DNA from: Gracilariopsis chorda | Taxonomy: Eukaryota > Rhodophyta > Florideophyceae > Gracilariales > Gracilariaceae | Length of the DNA: 64,000 bases | Direction: 5' to 3' | Assembly (NCBI GenBank): GCA_003194525.1 | Contig: NBIV01000301.1 | Span: forward strand, 1-64,000 | Part shown: positions 34,624 to 45,599 of the stretch, piece after piece | Numbering within the stretch: the first letter of the stretch is position 1 | Layout of the letters: each line of letters starts with the position of its first letter | Notes under the pieces: model-generated | What the model was told of the DNA's origin: nothing | Databases searched by the model: none | What the model saw: only the letters and a program-made list of their open reading frames with translations | Program-made: the position numbers and the translations under genes

Positions 34624-35142
34624 ATGATTCGTCTTACTCACGTCATTCTCCTCGTGCTTCTAGCCGCCGCAGCACGCTGCCAGGGTGTGCCTCCAGACTT
34701 TTGCGTCTCGTTCTTTGATGACTGTGTGCTACGCTTCGCTGGTCAGGCTGCGCTCGCAACGTTCCCGCTGGCTGCGACGGTCGACAATGTGGCGTTCACT
34801 CCCGCAATCGTGTTCCCCGGTGAGCAGATCGGCATCGTGAACAGCAACGGAGTGATTCCGCAGTTCATTGAGTCTAAGCCGTCGGGAATAACTGCCACCA
34901 ACGTTACCGCTTTTGGACTTACGCCCACGCAGTTCAAGCCGTTTACCATTGTCAACACTACCACGAGCGGTGTGGGCCACGAAACCTTCCAGGGCGCTGT
35001 TTCTGTGGCGCAGCGTCGGTGCGTAAGGGTTTACTTCACTTCCGGACAAATACTTCAAGGTGGTGTTGTTGTGGACAACGCACAGTTTACACCGGAGGAG
35101 GCCGTTGCGGAGAACGTATGTGTGGTGTTCCGTACTAGTTGA
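34624..35142 (+). CDS. Small secreted protein with four cysteines (172 aa), unknown function
   Basis: ATG in context CCAAAATGA. Residues 1 to about 20 form a signal peptide (HVILLVLLAAAARC). The mature part is beta-rich in composition (many Val, Thr, Phe) with four further Cys: two close together near the N-terminus (DFCVSFFDDCVLRF), one in RRCVRVYF, and one near the end (NVCVVFRTS), suggesting two disulfides. I do not recognise the family. Single exon. AATAAA at 35255-35260, about 115 bases past the stop, is a plausible polyadenylation signal. The 34729-35184 frame on the other strand is a shadow. Confidence 0.8.
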   Translation: MIRLTHVILLVLLAAAARCQGVPPDFCVSFFDDCVLRFAGQAALATFPLAATVDNVAFTPAIVFPGEQIGIVNSNGVIPQFIESKPSGITATNVTAFGLTPTQFKPFTIVNTTTSGVGHETFQGAVSVAQRRCVRVYFTSGQILQGGVVVDNAQFTPEEAVAENVCVVFRTS

Positions 35143-35193
35143 ATGGGAAGCTTTGTGAAGGTTGGTAGAAAATAGATGCAGCACGTGATCCTT

Positions 35194-35223
35194 AGTATCT
35201 ACCAGTATCTACCAATATCTACC
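35194..35223 (+). repeat. 10-bp tandem repeat (x3) in 3' UTR
   Basis: AGTATCTACC twice and AATATCTACC once in direct tandem, between the stop codon of the secreted-protein gene and its AATAAA. Confidence 0.8.
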
Positions 35224-35254
35224 ACTCAGAACGTCCTAGTGTACAGGGCGGTTC

Positions 35255-35260
35255 AATAAA
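35255..35260 (+). terminator. Polyadenylation signal AATAAA
   Basis: Located about 115 bases after the stop of the 34624 gene, on its strand. Confidence 0.45.
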
Positions 35261-36428
35261 AATGTGTGCGAAATGTGGCAACATATATAGTGTACGTTCC
35301 CAGCTGTCACCTGCCATCGGGTACACACCGGACTTGTGACCTAGCCGTGTTTGTCGTCACACGAACCATTGCATTCAACGAGTGTAGCCACGGCGACCAC
35401 GGCGATCAAATGTACATATGGTGTTCATGTTGAGGAGGACGCTTATGGTTTGCGATATACAAACCGCTATGAGCTCCGAACATGGAAACATCCCTGATGC
35501 TTGAGGGCATCGCCGCGATTGTTTAAGCGTGAGCGGACACTTTGAAGGGCCTACATGCACTCACTGGTTGCGCAGTCCCTTTGATGTGCGCGCCGGTTGC
35601 TTTCCTCGAGAGAGAACGTGATGAAGAGCGAATTGAGCTTGTAAGATACGGTGGGGTAGGCCGCTCGTTGTGTTGATTACTTGGCACCGCTGTCAGAGCA
35701 TCTCCTGGGGATCAACGTGTTTCAAATCCAAATCGCGATCCAAATTTGCAACATTTGGATCACGATGCCGCGTATTGCTCTTCGCTGCCAATGCGCTCTG
35801 TTGTACAGCGCCAAATCGGCAAATTTTAGCACGACGCCGTTCTGCTGCCCTCGGTCTCTTGCAGAACGGTACAAGGCGGCATCTTTGCGGTCTTGCCCGC
35901 GCGCAGCAATGGGTAGATAGGCTTGGCGATGACAGAACGGCCGTACTCTCGTTTTTCATGTGCTATGGCAACGGTTGCCATTTGTGGCCACCTCATATCT
36001 CGATTGTACTGAAGCGGTACTGTGTGGAATACATTAAGAATGCGCCATCGCATGTGCCTCGTGAATTGCATACAAGACGAAACCGATAGAGTTCGAGCGG
36101 GCGATAGAGCCCTTTGGCGATTGTCATCATTGCAGTGAGCCCACGCGAACGGGCACTAGCGCTACCATACAAAGGCCTGGCTGGAGGCCGAGTAAACTGA
36201 TGGCAAGAGCATGCGGAAGGAGCGAGCGAAGCCCAGCGTTGTGCTGAATCTGTAACCCGAGCAAAATTGACTTTGTAGAATATAGGGTTAGGATTGCTAC
36301 CCTCGTCAATATGGCAGTTCATATCGATCAATCATTTACAACTGTACCGTGGTTTGGGTTGGACTTTGGGGCAGTCTTGCGTACTTTAGCCTTTTTTGAG
36401 TTGGCTAACACACAGGGGCGTTTTCTTG
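35261..36428. other. Gene-poor stretch
   Basis: The frame at 35670-36089 (+, 139 codons) is opposed by frames of similar size on - and shows no domain. No repeats recognised. Confidence 0.4.
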
Positions 36429-36582
36429 ACTGACTATTTTGCCACGTGAAGTAGTCATTGGTCAATACTTTTCCAAAATTGTTAGCCAAAAGCCGTCAAT
36501 AATAATAATAAAATAGGACGACGACTACTCTATTTATCACAGTAGTCAGACGCGTTCCCCATTATGGCAAAGTAGTTAGTCA
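36429..36582. mobile_element. MITE-like element, copy 2
   Basis: The ends GACTGACTATTTTGCCAC and ATGGCAAAGTAGTTAGTCAC are inverted with a few mismatches. The internal GTAGTCATT...GACTACT pair matches copy 1 at 23693-23816 in reverse orientation. Confidence 0.65.
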
Positions 36583-37339
36583 CAAATACGCCGCTGTTTT
36601 AGAAAACATTGGCAGCAACTGTGGCGACTCGCTTCGAAAGGGATCGTTGTTTTCGCCGCTGGGGTGCAAACAGTGTTGAACTACCCTTGGGTAGCCTTGC
36701 TGTTATGTAATCTGAGCATTGAGCTCTCACACGCTGAAGAAGAAGAAACACTCACAACAGTCACCTCGGGGGGGGCGCGCGCGTTTGGTACGAATGGCGC
36801 GTTTGTTACGAATGTACCAAGGGCCGTTGCTGGCCTACCCTTAACAAGACAAAAAAGCGAACGTATCTGGCAGCCGAGATCTTGGAGGCGTTTTGGACCA
36901 GTTCAATGGCTGCTAGTCAGCAACGAAACGACTCCGCATACGAGGCACCGCATGATTGAATCTTGTGCGCACTGAAGGTTACACAATTCCAAGGTGCTGT
37001 TTGGAGTATTCCCGCACCCAACCTGTAATACAGAAAGAGGTCTCGGGTGTTATGAGCATGGTAATCGATGGGTCTGAATCATGTAAACCTTGCTCGTTGA
37101 GTCTGGCCTCCTTCCCAGGAGGACGCCGAGAACTCTCTGAGCTCTATAGTGTACGAGAATGTAGCAACCTAGCTAGTGCTCAAGAGAGCTTGTAGTAATT
37201 ACCACGGACGTAACGTCGACCAGCAAGTCTCTATCTACGGCTGCAGCTGTGACATAGCTTGTAGCGTTACACAACCAGTGAGCCTAACTCAACGGTCCAA
37301 GTTATCTCATCCTATCCGTGGCGTTTTCGTCGACATCAG
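36583..37339. other. Gene-poor stretch
   Basis: A frame at 36664-36975 (+) starts with a hydrophobic segment but its remainder is unconvincing. Nothing else recognised. Confidence 0.3.
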
Positions 37340-37512
37340 TTTTCTTATTCATTTCTCAAGCATTCCGTTGGGACACAGTGCGATATGGACAAAATATCGA
37401 AGAACTCGTGAAATCACTCCAATGCAAAACTGGTTCCTAGCCGTCGGCTCGGGACCAATTGTGTCCCTGCTCGTGCCCAGTAATCCGCACTCGTTCGTCG
37501 CTGTAACTCACA
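37340..37512 (+). repeat. Dispersed ~180-bp repeat, copy e
   Basis: CATTTCTCAAGCATTCC, CACAGTGCGATA, AAATATCGAAGAACTCGTG, AACTGGTTCCTAGCCG and GGCTCGGGACCAATT are conserved; the CCAAT-box part is deleted. Confidence 0.65.
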
Positions 37513-37654
37513 TCTACCGAAGGTACCGTTGGTAACTTTGGTACTTGTCGCACCAAACCAGTGAGCATATCTCAGCCCTCCATAGGTACTGTATCTCACT
37601 CCATCGATGACTATTCATACCTGATATTATTCTCGTTTATTCTCTTTCATTCAT

Positions 37655-37790
37655 TTGTCTAGCTTTCATACCCTGCGGCTGATTGGCTACACTCTACACC
37701 TCGGGCAGCAGTGCGATAACTGACCTTATATCAAAGAACTCGTGCCACCACACCGCTACCGGCCACACGTTCGTCGATGTAATATCTTGT
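37655..37790 (+). repeat. Dispersed ~180-bp repeat, copy f
   Basis: GCGGCTGATTGGCTAC, GGGCAGCAGTGCGATAA, CTTATATCAAAGAACTCGTGC. It ends about 70 bases before the BCS1-like ATG, in the same orientation, so its CCAAT and TATA-like blocks could serve that gene. Confidence 0.65.
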
Positions 37791-37860
37791 TTAAGAGTAC
37801 ATACAACACATTGTAGAAGTTACACCTGTAGTAAGGCGAGATGTCTTCTTAAAGTCATCC

Positions 37861-39822
37861 ATGGCCCTCGAAGGAAACGCGCCTTCACGGTTTAAGTCAC
37901 GCATGCACTGCCATTCTTTCTATCACTTTCGAAACCAACCTGGACATTCTCCCGCCATGAAGGGAGCAACCGCTCAGAACTGCACCGCCTTCGCGCCAAA
38001 GGCCAGTTTGTCACACTTCCCGCCAGACTACGTTGAACATATAGCATCCGCACTCAACGTCAAGCCGCAAGCGCTGACCACGCTCACCATCGGCAACGAC
38101 ACCCAGCCGGTCTATACCGCTATACTGGAGTACGCTGCGCATTACCATTCTTTTCCCGCTCACCATCAGCAAACCGCACCTCGAAACCTGTCCATAGCAC
38201 AAAACTCCCCGTTCGAGTCCGCTGCAGGGCCTTATGACAACGATCTGGATGACAGTTCTGATTTTGCAAACGCTCTTCTGCTCAACGCCGTTTCCATGTC
38301 AAGAGGCAGGCGTCTTTCGCGTCAAGCTTTGAGACTCATGCGTGAGGAATCGGACATACAGCCTGGACGGGGAATTCGAGAGCACAAGTGTCCTAGTGTC
38401 GTACCTCGCGTAAGTCTTCATCTTGGTGATTGCGTCGTGCTTTGGCCACCACCAACCCATCTTATGCCACCCGCCGTCCGCAGTCGTCGTCGCGAACTCT
38501 TCGAAATAGCCAAAGCAGCTCAAGAGTACTGTTCACCCTCGAAGAAGTGGGCGGTTGATGGTGAAGGCGTGCTTCAGGAGCTTGTCCAGTCAACCAGTGC
38601 TCCTGCAAACGAAAAAACAAGGGCTAAACCCAATTTGAATCACATCAGTGACGACAGGAGCGATCAAATCAACAACGTACAAGACACAGAACGTTTCGAC
38701 TTGTTCATAGCCCATTACGAGATTGGATTGCCTGTGCAAGATGGAGATGGTTCGACAGTAACGGAACGCAAAATACTCCTTGCCACATCGAATGGGGTGC
38801 CGGCTCTCACCACCTTTTTCTCTGGTGTGACAGCGTGGAGGTTTGAAAAAGATCGCATTCGTAAGCACAAACATTGTTGTTATGAGTTATACCGCTTTCG
38901 TTCCGAATGCAGCAGAGGATTCTGGGAATCGCAGGGACATCGTCATGCTCGACCGATAGATTCAGTTGTTCTCGCTGAGGGACAAATGGACAATATTTTG
39001 GATGACGTGACCAATTTTCTTCAGTATTCCACCAGGAAGTGGTTTTCTAGTCACGGCCTCTCGCACAGACGCAGTTACCTATTCTACGGCAAACCCGGTA
39101 CGGGAAAGACGAGCACCATTCGAGCCATTGCGGGCGAATTCGGATTGAATTGCTGTTTTCTATCCATGACGGACGCCAGCTTCAGCAATCAAATGTTGTT
39201 TGACGCGCTGCGAGAGATCCCATCCAACGCTTTGCTGGTGTTGGAGGACGTCGATAGTCTTTTCCACAACGACCGTTCCAGCAAAGTCTCGCCGTCGCTA
39301 ACATTTTCATGAATGTTGAATTCGTTGGACGGAATCGCCAGTAGTGACGGTGTAATCACTGTGATGACTACGAACCATATGGAGCGCTTGGAGTCGGCAC
39401 TGATTCGCGGCGGACGCGTAGATCGACGGTTCCATTTCGACTGGCCATCGGAGCGACAGCTGCAGAGGCTGTTCTTGACGTATTACAAGGATGCATCGGA
39501 GGAGCTGGCAGCAGAATTCGCTCGTGCAGTGTTTGAGCGGCCGGAGGGTATCGAAGCGCGTAGCATCGCGACGTTGCAGCAGTTGTTCGTGTACTTCCGC
39601 GAAACCCCGGCGAAGGATTGCGTCGTTGGCGTGGACGAGTTCTTTGAGATGCACTTGGGCACAAGCGATCCGCCTTCACGTGGTGTGCCTGTCTTCTCGC
39701 AAGAGAAGCGAAACGGATCTGCGGTTGGGTCTCCAACGGAGACCAGCATAATTCAGGCTGTGGAAGATGAAAAAATCCAAAAACAACAGCGAAAGAAGAA
39801 CATTACGCATACTCCAGCTTAA
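37861..39822 (+). pseudogene. BCS1-like AAA ATPase, internal TGA and 3' end replaced by a LINE
   Basis: BCS1 proteins are AAA ATPases; the mitochondrial founder translocates the Rieske protein during complex III assembly. Start at ATG 37861, or at 37957 (MKGATAQ). A BCS1-specific domain covers residues about 270-390. Walker A GKPGTGKT is at residues 410-417, Walker B LLVLEDVD near 457-464. A TGA at 39310-39312 interrupts where family members have Gly (LTFS-stop-MLNSLDG), then the same frame carries on with the sensor and arginine-finger region (MTTNHMERL, RGGRVDRRFHF) to 39822. The last ~18 codons lie in LINE sequence. No N-terminal transmembrane helix is obvious, so a mitochondrial role is uncertain. 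Confidence 0.85.
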
Positions 39823-42800
39823 CTGCAGGAGCTTACTTGCGACCGGGAAACGAAGCGAGATCGCGCGCTTAGCTCATGCTTGGAAGGTGGACATCCTTTG
39901 TCTTCAGGAAACTCACTTCCAGGAGTTAGATCGGACACCTCGAATCCAAGGTTTCAAGTTAGTAGGAAGATGTGACAGAGATGCCGACTTTGGACAACAA
40001 GGAGGAAGGGGAGGAGGAGTGGCAACGTATCAACGAGACGACCTGACAATAGACCTATTGACAGACGAGCCAATTCAGAAAGGATTAGAGAGAGTGACAG
40101 TACTAGTCAGGTCTCCAAAACGTCCGCTCTCAATTGCTAATGTATACGTTCCTCCACAACTGCACGCTACAGAGTGGTACAAGGCATTGGACGACCAGGA
40201 TATGGTAGTAGCCGACAGCAACACATGCGGGTCGCGGTATCCATCAAGAGCGGAAGCTTCTGGAATTGTATTAGAAGAGTACCTCGGAGAAACCAAGCGC
40301 GTCGTCCTGAACGTAGATGGGGTCGCAACCCATACGGATCCAAGGCATGGAACGCAAAGTGCGATAGATATAACGGCGATACCAGAAAAATGGGTTCCGC
40401 TAACCACATGGGAGGCATCGGACCTTCCATTTTCAGACCATCACCCGTGCCTTGTGTCCATAGATATTGGGCGTAAGTCTTGCGTCCAGAAGAAATGGAA
40501 GACTTGGAGTATCAAAAATGCTGACTGGACCAAATTCCAAACGTACGTAGACGATAACCTTAGCATGATTGAAGATAGTAGTATAGAGAGCTTAGACGAA
40601 CAGTATCATCGCTTTTGCGAAGTAGTGCTAAGAGCAGCAAGGATGCATGTACCATTTGGAAGACGGAGACGCGAAGCACCATGGTGGAGTCCGGAAGCAT
40701 CCGAAGTGATCCAGCTGAGAGCAGCGAAATGGAGAGAGTATCGAAACGATCCGAGTGCAGGAAATAGGTTAGCATTACAGCAGGCCCAAGAACATGCGCG
40801 AATAGTTATTGAAAGACTCAAACGGGATGCATGGCAGGAACTCACAAGTTCACTACACCCAAACGATAATGATGCAAAGTTATGGCGAATAACGAAGGCA
40901 ATTGAAAAGGGAAAATGGGAACGTCCATCACTTTGTCCTCCAGGGGGCGAACAATGGTTTGATAAGAAGAGAGCGAAGTGGTTTGTCAAATCAGAGATCA
41001 GAAGTGTGCGGACACACGTCAAGAACAGAACAGTGAGAAACGAGTACAGACGGGCGCTGGACACATATCATAAACATGCAAAAGAGTCAGTGATAGGGAA
41101 GGTATTTCAACCTCAACACCTTGATGTGGAGTTGAGAAATATGACCCCGAAGAAGGTAGGAGGCCCGGATGAGATACAGATAGCTTTCCTACAGAATCTT
41201 CCTCCAATTGGAAAAGAGTGGCTACTGCACCTTATAAACAGAAGTTACAAGGAAGGGCGGACTCCGGCAAAGTGGAGATTATCCCGACTCATTCCAATTC
41301 CTAAACCAGGCGTCAAGGGAAAGTGTCGGCCGATATCTCTCACATCGGTCGTGGCACGGCTTGCGGAACGGATGGTTAACAGGGAATTCATGAAATGGTT
41401 GGAGCCAAAACTCCCTGCGTGTCAAGCAGGATTCAGAATGAGCCGAACGACAGACGAACATATTGCTGCCCTTTGCGAACATATAACGCATGGCTGGCAG
41501 CAACGCCGACAGACATTAACACTTTTCTGTGACTTCTCTAAGGCTTATGACTGCGTTCAACATCACCGACTGTTAGTAAAGCTGGCAAATCTTGAGTGTC
41601 CGACTTACCTCTGGAGATGGATAAGAGCATTTGTAATGGACCGCAGATGGACTTGCAGATGTAACACAGCTGATACCAGACCCTATGTAGTAGCTCAAGG
41701 TCTACCACAAGGCGGGACTCTTTCGCCAGGACTATGGCTTGCATATGTCGCAGATCTTCCCGAGCGAGTGCAGCAGGGTGATTCAAGAATTGCGGTAACA
41801 ATGTTCGCCGATGATGTATCCATATCAGCGACACAACGAAAACTGGATTTCTGTGCCCATGTTATTCAATCTGCAGTACAAAGACTGGAGCAATACTGCG
41901 AAGAAAATAACATCAAGATGAATCCGAAGAAAACCACACTAGTTCCGTTCACATACGCACAATGGAAAAAAGACCGTAGCAAGTACGAAGTACAAGTAGC
42001 TGGAACGTGGATAGAGCTTTCAGGTTTCACGAGATTTCTAGGAGTCATCATGGATAGCCGCCTTACATTCCACCATCATATACACAAGGTGGCTGCACGG
42101 TACAGGTCACGGTCGCGCATTCTTCGGTGTCTAACTGGAACCACGTGGGGGGCAGACTGGGTGACCATGCACGTATTTAGAATGGGTTTCGTTGAACCCA
42201 TTGCAAGGTATGCAGCGTGCGTAGTCATACCGAATGCTCTATCTTGTGCAGTACAAGAATTGGAAAGAACCCGAAATGAAGCAGCCCGAATTCAAACAGG
42301 CTGTACACGATCTTCCCCAGTGAGAAAACTTAGAAACCTTTTGAGTCTACCCTCTCTTCAAGAAATTGCGGCTGCACAGGCAGCACAGTTATACGAGAAA
42401 GCGAAACGATGTCGTGCAGAGGATCCAACACCTATTGCTTTAGCACTTAACAGAGAGTCTTCGGCACGTATTCGCAAGAACAGGTCGTCATTCAAGAAGA
42501 CAGCAGAGCAATTATTGGCTGAGTGTGGTTTATTGCAGCTCAACAGAGCACCACTCCCAACAGAGCTAGGCTTGGGCCAAACAGGAGGCATCAGCTTCTG
42601 TTACACGTCATGCACTAAGGAAGATTCGGTTGAACATCAGCGGTACCAGGCTCTACAAACATTGAAAAAGCTCCCACCGGCCGATTGCGAGATCTGGAGT
42701 GATGGCTCAGTGGGGCGACCGAAGTGGCTTCAAAAAGCACAACCGTTACGAGCAGCTGTGGAGTGGGACGAAGGATGGTACGCGGGATCGATTGATTATC

Positions 42801-43789
42801 CGAACAGCTTCACGGCCCATGCGGAAGTTGTTTCCAACTTTCAAAACAAACATAATCGGACACCGAGTATAGTGATACGATATGACGATGGATTTGTAAT
42901 GGGATACGAAATAGACGCTGAACATCAAGAGTTACTCGATGCCGATGGACATAAACTTAAATGGCGTGTACTCAACATTTCCGAGGTTGGGGGAAGTGCT
43001 TTTGCGATCTGGTGGAATGCATCAATTACCCCCCAAACTGGCATGGAGCCCGCAGGGATAGGGAAAACGTCGTTTTATGCGGAAACATGAGCAATATATC
43101 ACTCACTTCAAGTTGTTAAGGGAAGAATAGGATCTGGGTGGACTGGACACATAAGGCTGATAACGGATTCTCAGAGCGTGGTTGAGAGTATCCGAGGAGC
43201 TGTAAGAGATCAGCCGTATTCTGTGCAACAAGTATCACGTACATTGTACGAGATTGGCAAAACATGCACTATGGATATGGTCTGGGTACCGAGCCATTGC
43301 GGTTTGCACCGCAACGACCTTGTAGACAGTTTGGCCAAAGAATCATTGGAACTACCTCAGCACTTGCAGATAAACGTGCCAGTGGACTACGCAGAAGTGA
43401 AACGAAGAGTGAAGTCTCGAACACGATGTAGGAAAATTATTCAGTCTATACCTCAGGAGCTCACACAAGTGGTATCACAAAGAGAAGCGGAAGTTACATT
43501 GTCGCAGTTTGCAGTAGGCCATACACCTCTTTTGCACCCGCTCGGAACGCACTTGTACAAGCGAAGAATCGTGTGTACTTGCCGACCGGGAGTACTGAAT
43601 GATGTGGACCACTTTGTTCTAAGGTGTCCTTTGCGAACAAGGTCTCGCCGAACCTGCCTGCCAAGTACGCGAGAAAGACACGGGATGGATGTTGGAGAAA
43701 TCATCAAAAAGTGGCCGGAATGTATGCTGGTCTTCCTAGCGAGAGAACGCTTTTTTCACATGAAGCGATCTACACTATGTAGGAATTAG
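39767..43789 (+). pseudogene. LINE ORF2: AP endonuclease, reverse transcriptase, RNase H, zinc knuckle
   Basis: The protein nicks target DNA and primes cDNA on it. Endonuclease (residues about 12-235): LQLNCRSL, catalytic Glu in CLQETHF, SDHHPCL. RT (about 480-760): RPISLTS, FCDFSKAYDCV, QGLPQGGTLSP and FADD at residues 680-683. RNase H starts near DCEIWSDGSVGR. A TGA at 43088-43090 stops it, then the same frame carries on with ITDSQSVVESI and WVPSHCGLHRNDLVDSLAKE, the other RNase H catalytic motifs. The C-terminus has a CTC...DHFVLRC zinc-knuckle-like pattern. RNase H after the RT suggests the R1/I/Jockey side of the LINE tree. Confidence 0.93.
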
Positions 43790-43820
43790 ACTGGTGTACC
43801 CGTAAAAGAGAGAGAGAGAT
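39767..43820 (+). mobile_element. LINE (non-LTR retrotransposon) with GA-repeat tail
   Basis: Begins at or near the first codons of the endonuclease and ends in GTACCCGTAAAAGAGAGAGAGAG. The 3' end is duplicated at 33944-34070, fixing its boundary. No 5' UTR or ORF1 is seen, so the copy is probably 5' truncated; it has displaced the 3' end of the BCS1-like gene. Confidence 0.92.
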
Positions 43821-45285
43821 GCACTTTCCAACACCGCCGGAAGGAAAAAACCACTCGCTCTACTTGTGATTCGATTGAACAAAATCTGTTATTCCTTACT
43901 CTTACAGTACATAAGCTATCTGAAAAGCTTTACATTTTGCGAAATGTAGGAGGCACACAGGAACACCAGCTCATGCTGAAGGGGAAATACGGAGTATCGC
44001 TACCTCTCTCTCTCTCTGTTTACGAACGAGTAACATCAATTCTATGTTAGCCCCGGGGTTTGCTAAGGACCCCTACAACCTATAACGCGTTCTTCGTACG
44101 ATAGCTATTAGCTACAACCCGGAGTCGTGCTACACACACTGGGTTACTACTATACTAAGAATGCATTAGGTGTCTAGGCGTGTTCAACCGCAGAATCGTT
44201 TCGTTTCCGAGGACTGTTGCCTTCTTCATTCCACCATTTCATTCAACCTCTAGAGGTCCTCGGGTAAGGGGCACACCACGACAAGGCGATTCGCATGTAC
44301 CACGTTGGCCGCCAAGAAACCATTGACGACATCCTTTCCGCCCAATCCTCATTTCAGCGGCAAGATCGGGGGTAAGAACCGGCGCGTAACCTGCTGCGGC
44401 GTCTGATCCAAGTGTAGATCCTCCGAGAAAACCCTGGAAAAAACCCCGGTCCAGAGGCTCCTTTGGAGCTCTTCCTTCGAGGGAAAAATTCAGGGAAACA
44501 GCGGCTGGATCTTCTTCCGGTAGCGGGCCCGTGATCGACTGCGTACGTGCAGTTACGCGGGTGACTTTTCAAGACTATTCACCCAGGTCCGCGAGGGCAA
44601 CTGGCAAGCTGACCGGTTGCTTGGGCGAGTTTAACGACCTCCCGGGTCATCGCTACCTCTAATCGCTTTGTACTGCAATGCAGCTACAAGCAACTACCAA
44701 CGGTTTACCTTACAGGATCAAGCCTCTAAACGAGCTATAACAACCTTCTTGTGTATTGGGAATAAACAGCACGGCCCACATTAGACAACAACAACATTCT
44801 TTCAAACATTTCTGAGATATATTACGATGGTGTAGCAATTACAAACGGTGCTGTTACCGACAAAAATACTCTGAAACGATGTGCTAGCGCACGTCTTCAG
44901 TTTCGAGATCTCATCGCGACTGTGTTAATGCACAACCCATTAGTGCAGTCCGCACCGTGCAAGTATAAATACGGCTCATATCTTACTCCCCTTACATTAC
45001 CGATACAGCCCAATTTTGATAATCTACAAACGGCAATAGTAAATGCACTAACTGCCTACGTCGCAGCTCGATGTACGGTCCGGGCACGGGAGCTGCTCTA
45101 AATGTGGAGCGCCCAAAAAGTCTGATCGGGAACGTTCCTAGTTTGCCTGAAAAGCACAAGAAAGAGAATACTGCACGTGAGAACAAACAAGTGTCTACTT
45201 GACATTGACTTCATATGAGCTCAGATTTAAACTTTTCTATAAAACAAAAATTTAAAGCTTTTTATAAAACTTTTTGTACCATATT
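43821..45285. other. Gene-poor stretch, CT-repeat and one open frame on -
   Basis: A CT-dinucleotide run at about 44007-44019 reads on - as CGTAAACAGAGAGAGAG, similar to the LINE tail junction, so it may be another LINE 3' end. On - between about 44575 and 44255 a frame of roughly 100 codons without ATG is open (Pro/Gly-rich) and not recognised. The rest is unremarkable. Confidence 0.35.
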
Positions 45286-45599
45286 AATCTGACCAGCGCA
45301 GAAGAAGTTGCCGCGTACATCCACAGTCAAGCAATCCAACGTCTTTCCCTGTTTTTTTTTTTGAACGGTAGCTGCAAACGACAGACGAATGTGGAACTAC
45401 CTTCAAATCATGCGAATGCCTGCGAGAAAAAACCATAAGTCGATACGATGCAGGAACAGTCGTTCCAGCACCTGTACGTTTTCGTCGAATCAAGCCACCT
45501 GCATTGTAAAATCATCGAAATGCAGGACTACGAAAAGCTTTCCATCGACCACAGCAGGATGAAACAAGTTTCGAATGACCACAACTGGCACACCAATCC

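Noticed and set aside
35670..36089. 139-codon + frame
   Set aside because: Competing frames on the other strand are of similar size and no domain or signal was seen.
39300..39330. TGA read as selenocysteine or tryptophan in the BCS1-like gene
   Set aside because: The position is Gly in the family and no recoding element was seen; a point mutation explains it.
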